This document shows, piece by piece, positions 39,989 to 42,199 of a stretch of DNA of 42,199 nt (positions are counted from its first letter, which is position 1; each line of letters starts with the position of its first letter). This DNA comes from Fragilaria crotonensis (Eukaryota > Bacillariophyta > Fragilariophyceae > Fragilariales > Fragilariaceae), in the NCBI GenBank assembly GCA_022925895.1, contig JAKSYS010000553.1, positions 1-42,199 of the forward strand, written 5' to 3'. The position numbers were made by a program, and so were the translations under genes. Under the pieces are notes generated by a model that was not told where the DNA came from, did no database searches, and saw only the letters and a program-made list of their open reading frames with translations.

Positions 39989-40228
39989 TGTGGTGGCGGT
40001 CGGGATGAAGTACGACTCCTAGTACACACGATTAATGGGATTTGCTCCAGATCAAATTATTTGGTATCGTATCAAATCAGGCCTGATTTGGTACGACATC
40101 AAATATTTGATACGCCCGGCCAGCTCGCCCGCGCTTTTCAATTTGATAAGTCAGCCTTTAAAGATGCCACTTCGTGAACTCGTGGAGCTTTCACGCCGGC
40201 CGGTCATTTGAATTTTTTTTGATACCGC

Positions 40229-40243
40229 CCTTTAAAGATGCTC
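40229..40243 (-). repeat. Harbinger right terminal inverted repeat
   Basis: CCTTTAAAGATGCTC on the plus strand, the exact reverse complement of the left end; TAA follows at 40244-40246. Confidence 0.9.
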
Positions 40244-40246
40244 TAA

Positions 40247-40893
40247 GATCATAAGATAAACCAATTGCATACGCCAGTCCGAGTTTCTCATCCAGGGCAG
40301 GCTTCCATACCAGCACTACAAGTACCGGTAGTTCCGTGATTGCGGAGTGCGGATCACGTAAACTACCGGTAGCAACAGTGTATGCATAGCGGTTCAAGGA
40401 TTGGAAGCCAGAAGCGTGTTAACTCTCTTCAGGCAATAGCCAGACCGTCATTTACCGGACCTGCAAAGGAAACCAAAACTGTTCTTGAGTGAGCAGGGAC
40501 TATTGACTGTTGCATCTACTATCTACTGCGGTAGCGACTTTTCTTGCATGAACCCTTGCTACTTGCCACGCTCATCTAATCGACCAACCGTAGCTGATGC
40601 AACTCTCAGTGTTCTTACTCCTACCCCAATGATTTGGGCTTTGTACTTCCAAGCTACTTCCAAGCAGGTCGAACCGATCTGCTCCATTCTCCAATCCACG
40701 TAGATGGACCCTATTCGTGACCACGATGTATCGTAAGTACCTCGTACATCCTACCAGCACGGTAATCAATATTTCTACTCAAAAGCGTTTGTCTACAAGA
40801 GCATTGCACTAGCTTGATACTGGTATGCGTGGTAACCAACAAAACAATCGTTTTGTATCTGTTCCTTCCTGTGGTGTTGTAATCCAACTACCT
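40247..40893. other. Intergenic, nothing recognised
   Basis: No supported gene between the Harbinger element and the dynactin-like gene. ACCGGTAGTT/AACTACCGGTAG inverted words occur near 40323-40371. Confidence 0.4.
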
Positions 40894-41508
40894 CTAAAAC
40901 TTTCCTAATCGGCACAGCTTTTCGTCAATTTGAATCATGCGATTCGAAAGTGCCATCAAAGCTTTTTGGTAGGTGACGATGAGGGAATCCATACGATCGG
41001 CCAGCTCGCCCACCTGGATTTGACAATCGGCTGTATTGACTCTTAGGGAATCCAAGCGGCGTTCCTCGTCGAGCGTTATGACAGGCGCATTCAAAATTGG
41101 TGCCTGAGTTATGTCAGAGAGACTAGATTTTTGAGAAATATGCAAGAGATTCAGAATATCGCCCAAATGGGTCATGTCGCGTCGTAAGGAATCCTGAGAC
41201 GCCAAAACCATTTGCTGGCGATAAATCAGTGGATAGTCCTGAGATCGACCGGACAAAACTTGCTGGTACGTCAAGCCAGCACCAGGCTGCAGTTCTTCAA
41301 GGAGCTTGTCTGATTCATCGCCTGCCCGATTGAAGGTGGCTGTGGTCGACGATTTCCATTGTTGTTCGAGCCTCTCCAAGCGATTGACAACATCGAGTTG
41401 GCTGTTGTCATCGTCCGGTAACTTGTTGTCCGTATTCGGTGCTATCCCCAAGCGTAATTCTAACGCTTGCAAACGAGCGTCAAGCTCTAGATCAGAAAGT
41501 ACAGACAT
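40894..41508 (-). CDS. Dynactin subunit 3 (p24)-like protein
   Basis: 204 residues from ATG 41508. The frame is open further upstream (to 41577), but MSVLSDLELDARLQALELRL aligns naturally with the start of p24 subunits (short leader, then L-x-x-R-(V/L)-x-x-LE-x-x). The whole protein is predicted coiled coil. The C-terminal block LMALSNRMIQIDEKLCRLGK matches the p24 ending (M-L-L-S-K-Q-F-x-Q-W-D-E-L-L-C-x-L-E). p24 sits in the dynactin shoulder, which links dynein to cargo. No catalytic domain is expected. The identification rests on length, layout and these two short blocks, so it is a moderate-confidence call. Confidence 0.6.
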   Translation of the reverse strand: MSVLSDLELDARLQALELRLGIAPNTDNKLPDDDNSQLDVVNRLERLEQQWKSSTTATFNRAGDESDKLLEELQPGAGLTYQQVLSGRSQDYPLIYRQQMVLASQDSLRRDMTHLGDILNLLHISQKSSLSDITQAPILNAPVITLDEERRLDSLRVNTADCQIQVGELADRMDSLIVTYQKALMALSNRMIQIDEKLCRLGKF

Positions 41509-42199
41509 GTTGTAAAGTTCTTTCAAACAAACCAGATAAACGATTATATAATGGCGTTGCGTTGAGAGAGATTTCATCGTTCAAAACCCTGGAAAAGATA
41601 CTACTACCGGTAGATACCGCAACTGTCGCATTGCGTACTGTATAGAGAATAGAGGCCGTGTAGACTACGGTAGTGCAAGACACACGAGCGACAGACGTCG
41701 TACATGTGCAATATCGTCACATGTCATAAGACATACGACTACCTGGTACTCGGAATACGAGCACCGGTGCACTCAGAATGCGTCGTTCTCGGACTGTCTG
41801 AACTCTAAAACCTTGTATGCATAATGCATACACAAGAGCTCAGGCTGGGTATGGGTCATATTGTCATACATTTCTGTGTCATACAGTACATACGCTACTA
41901 GCTACGGATAATAATGCTGTTCTACGCTTGTGGAGTACTCAGTACAAATTAAATGTATCATACATGTCATTCCAGTACACCAGTACTCCTACGCTACAAG
42001 CAATGCAGTACAGTTACGCTGCATAAACGCTTCGAGCGAGAAACGACTTCATACTCCACCCGTCCAGGATTTAAAATACACCGACACCCTCACTGTCGAT
42101 CAGGATCAACGTAGCACTAATGTGTTCTCTTAGTATTCAGTACTAAGTACTGCAATCGAAGGAACACCTGCGTAATGATGTTTCACTTCGCACTTCACA
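41509..42199. promoter_or_regulatory. Upstream region of the dynactin-like gene to window end
   Basis: No gene supported. It is rich in GTAC, AGTACT and CCGGT motifs (for example GAGTACTCAGTAC at 41933-41945 and TAGTATTCAGTACTAAGTAC near 42131-42150). It presumably includes the gene's promoter. Confidence 0.4.

Larger units (their letters stand above)
37163..40243 (+). mobile_element. Complete PIF/Harbinger DNA transposon (3,081 bases)
   Basis: The ends are perfect 15-base inverted repeats (GAGCATCTTTAAAGG at 37163-37177, complement at 40229-40243) flanked by TAA on both sides. Subterminal inverted copies follow (GGCATCTTCAAAGGC at 37297-37311; GCCTTTAAAGATGCC at 40154-40168; one mismatch). 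Two convergent genes fill it, a DDE transposase and a Myb/SANT-like partner, the standard two-gene layout of this superfamily. Near the right end lie two palindromes, AAATCAGGCCTGATTT (40074-40089) and ATCAAATATTTGAT (40098-40111), that could be binding sites for the partner. Confidence 0.93.

Overview
The window looks like nuclear DNA of a pennate diatom, most like Phaeodactylum tricornutum. The support is: short GT-AG introns of 65 to 79 bases; an acyl-CoA synthetase whose leader carries an ASAFAP-like plastid-import motif (residues ASIHGFAP); a protein made of tandem helicase-associated (HA) repeats; a small protein with an RxYxxxLGDN motif that I associate with diatoms; and GTAC-rich intergenic DNA. 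The species is inferred, not shown.

Layout. 0.4-1.2 kb: a membrane-anchored cyclophilin-like gene (+), broken by one base in a C7 run. 1.4-4.0 kb: a two-exon gene with seven HA repeats (-). 4.5-13.6 kb: one complete 9.07-kb LINE-type retrotransposon (-), bounded by a perfect 16-bp target-site duplication and carrying ORF1, an APE-type endonuclease and a reverse transcriptase with RNase H. 14.0-22.8 kb: ordinary genes, namely a crotonase-fold protein (-), a small membrane/coiled-coil protein (+), a small coiled-coil protein (+), a plastid-targeted long-chain acyl-CoA synthetase (-), a diatom-type conserved protein (+) and a pepsin-family aspartic protease with a C-terminal membrane anchor (-). 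23.4-40.2 kb: a belt rich in mobile DNA. It holds a 989-residue IS630/Tc1-mariner-like DDE protein, a decayed Lys/Ala-rich gene with a GWS motif, a GC-rich patch, a badly frameshifted Plavaka-like transposase, a 2.4-kb terminal-inverted-repeat element containing an 11-copy hairpin minisatellite, a decayed membrane-protein gene convergent with a frameshifted DUF1989 gene, and a complete PIF/Harbinger transposon (transposase plus Myb-like partner, 15-bp TIRs, TAA target duplication). 40.9-41.5 kb: a dynactin p24-like gene (-).

The host genes are unrelated housekeeping genes with no shared pathway, except that the plastid acyl-CoA synthetase and the crotonase both act on acyl-CoAs. The main story is repeated transposon capture by one locus. 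Of the four cut-and-paste lineages, two have intact transposase frames, and the LINE has every enzymatic domain.

At least seven genes are interrupted by single-base frame changes, often in homopolymers. Some may be real decay, but several look like consensus sequencing errors, so any pseudogene call here should be checked against raw reads.
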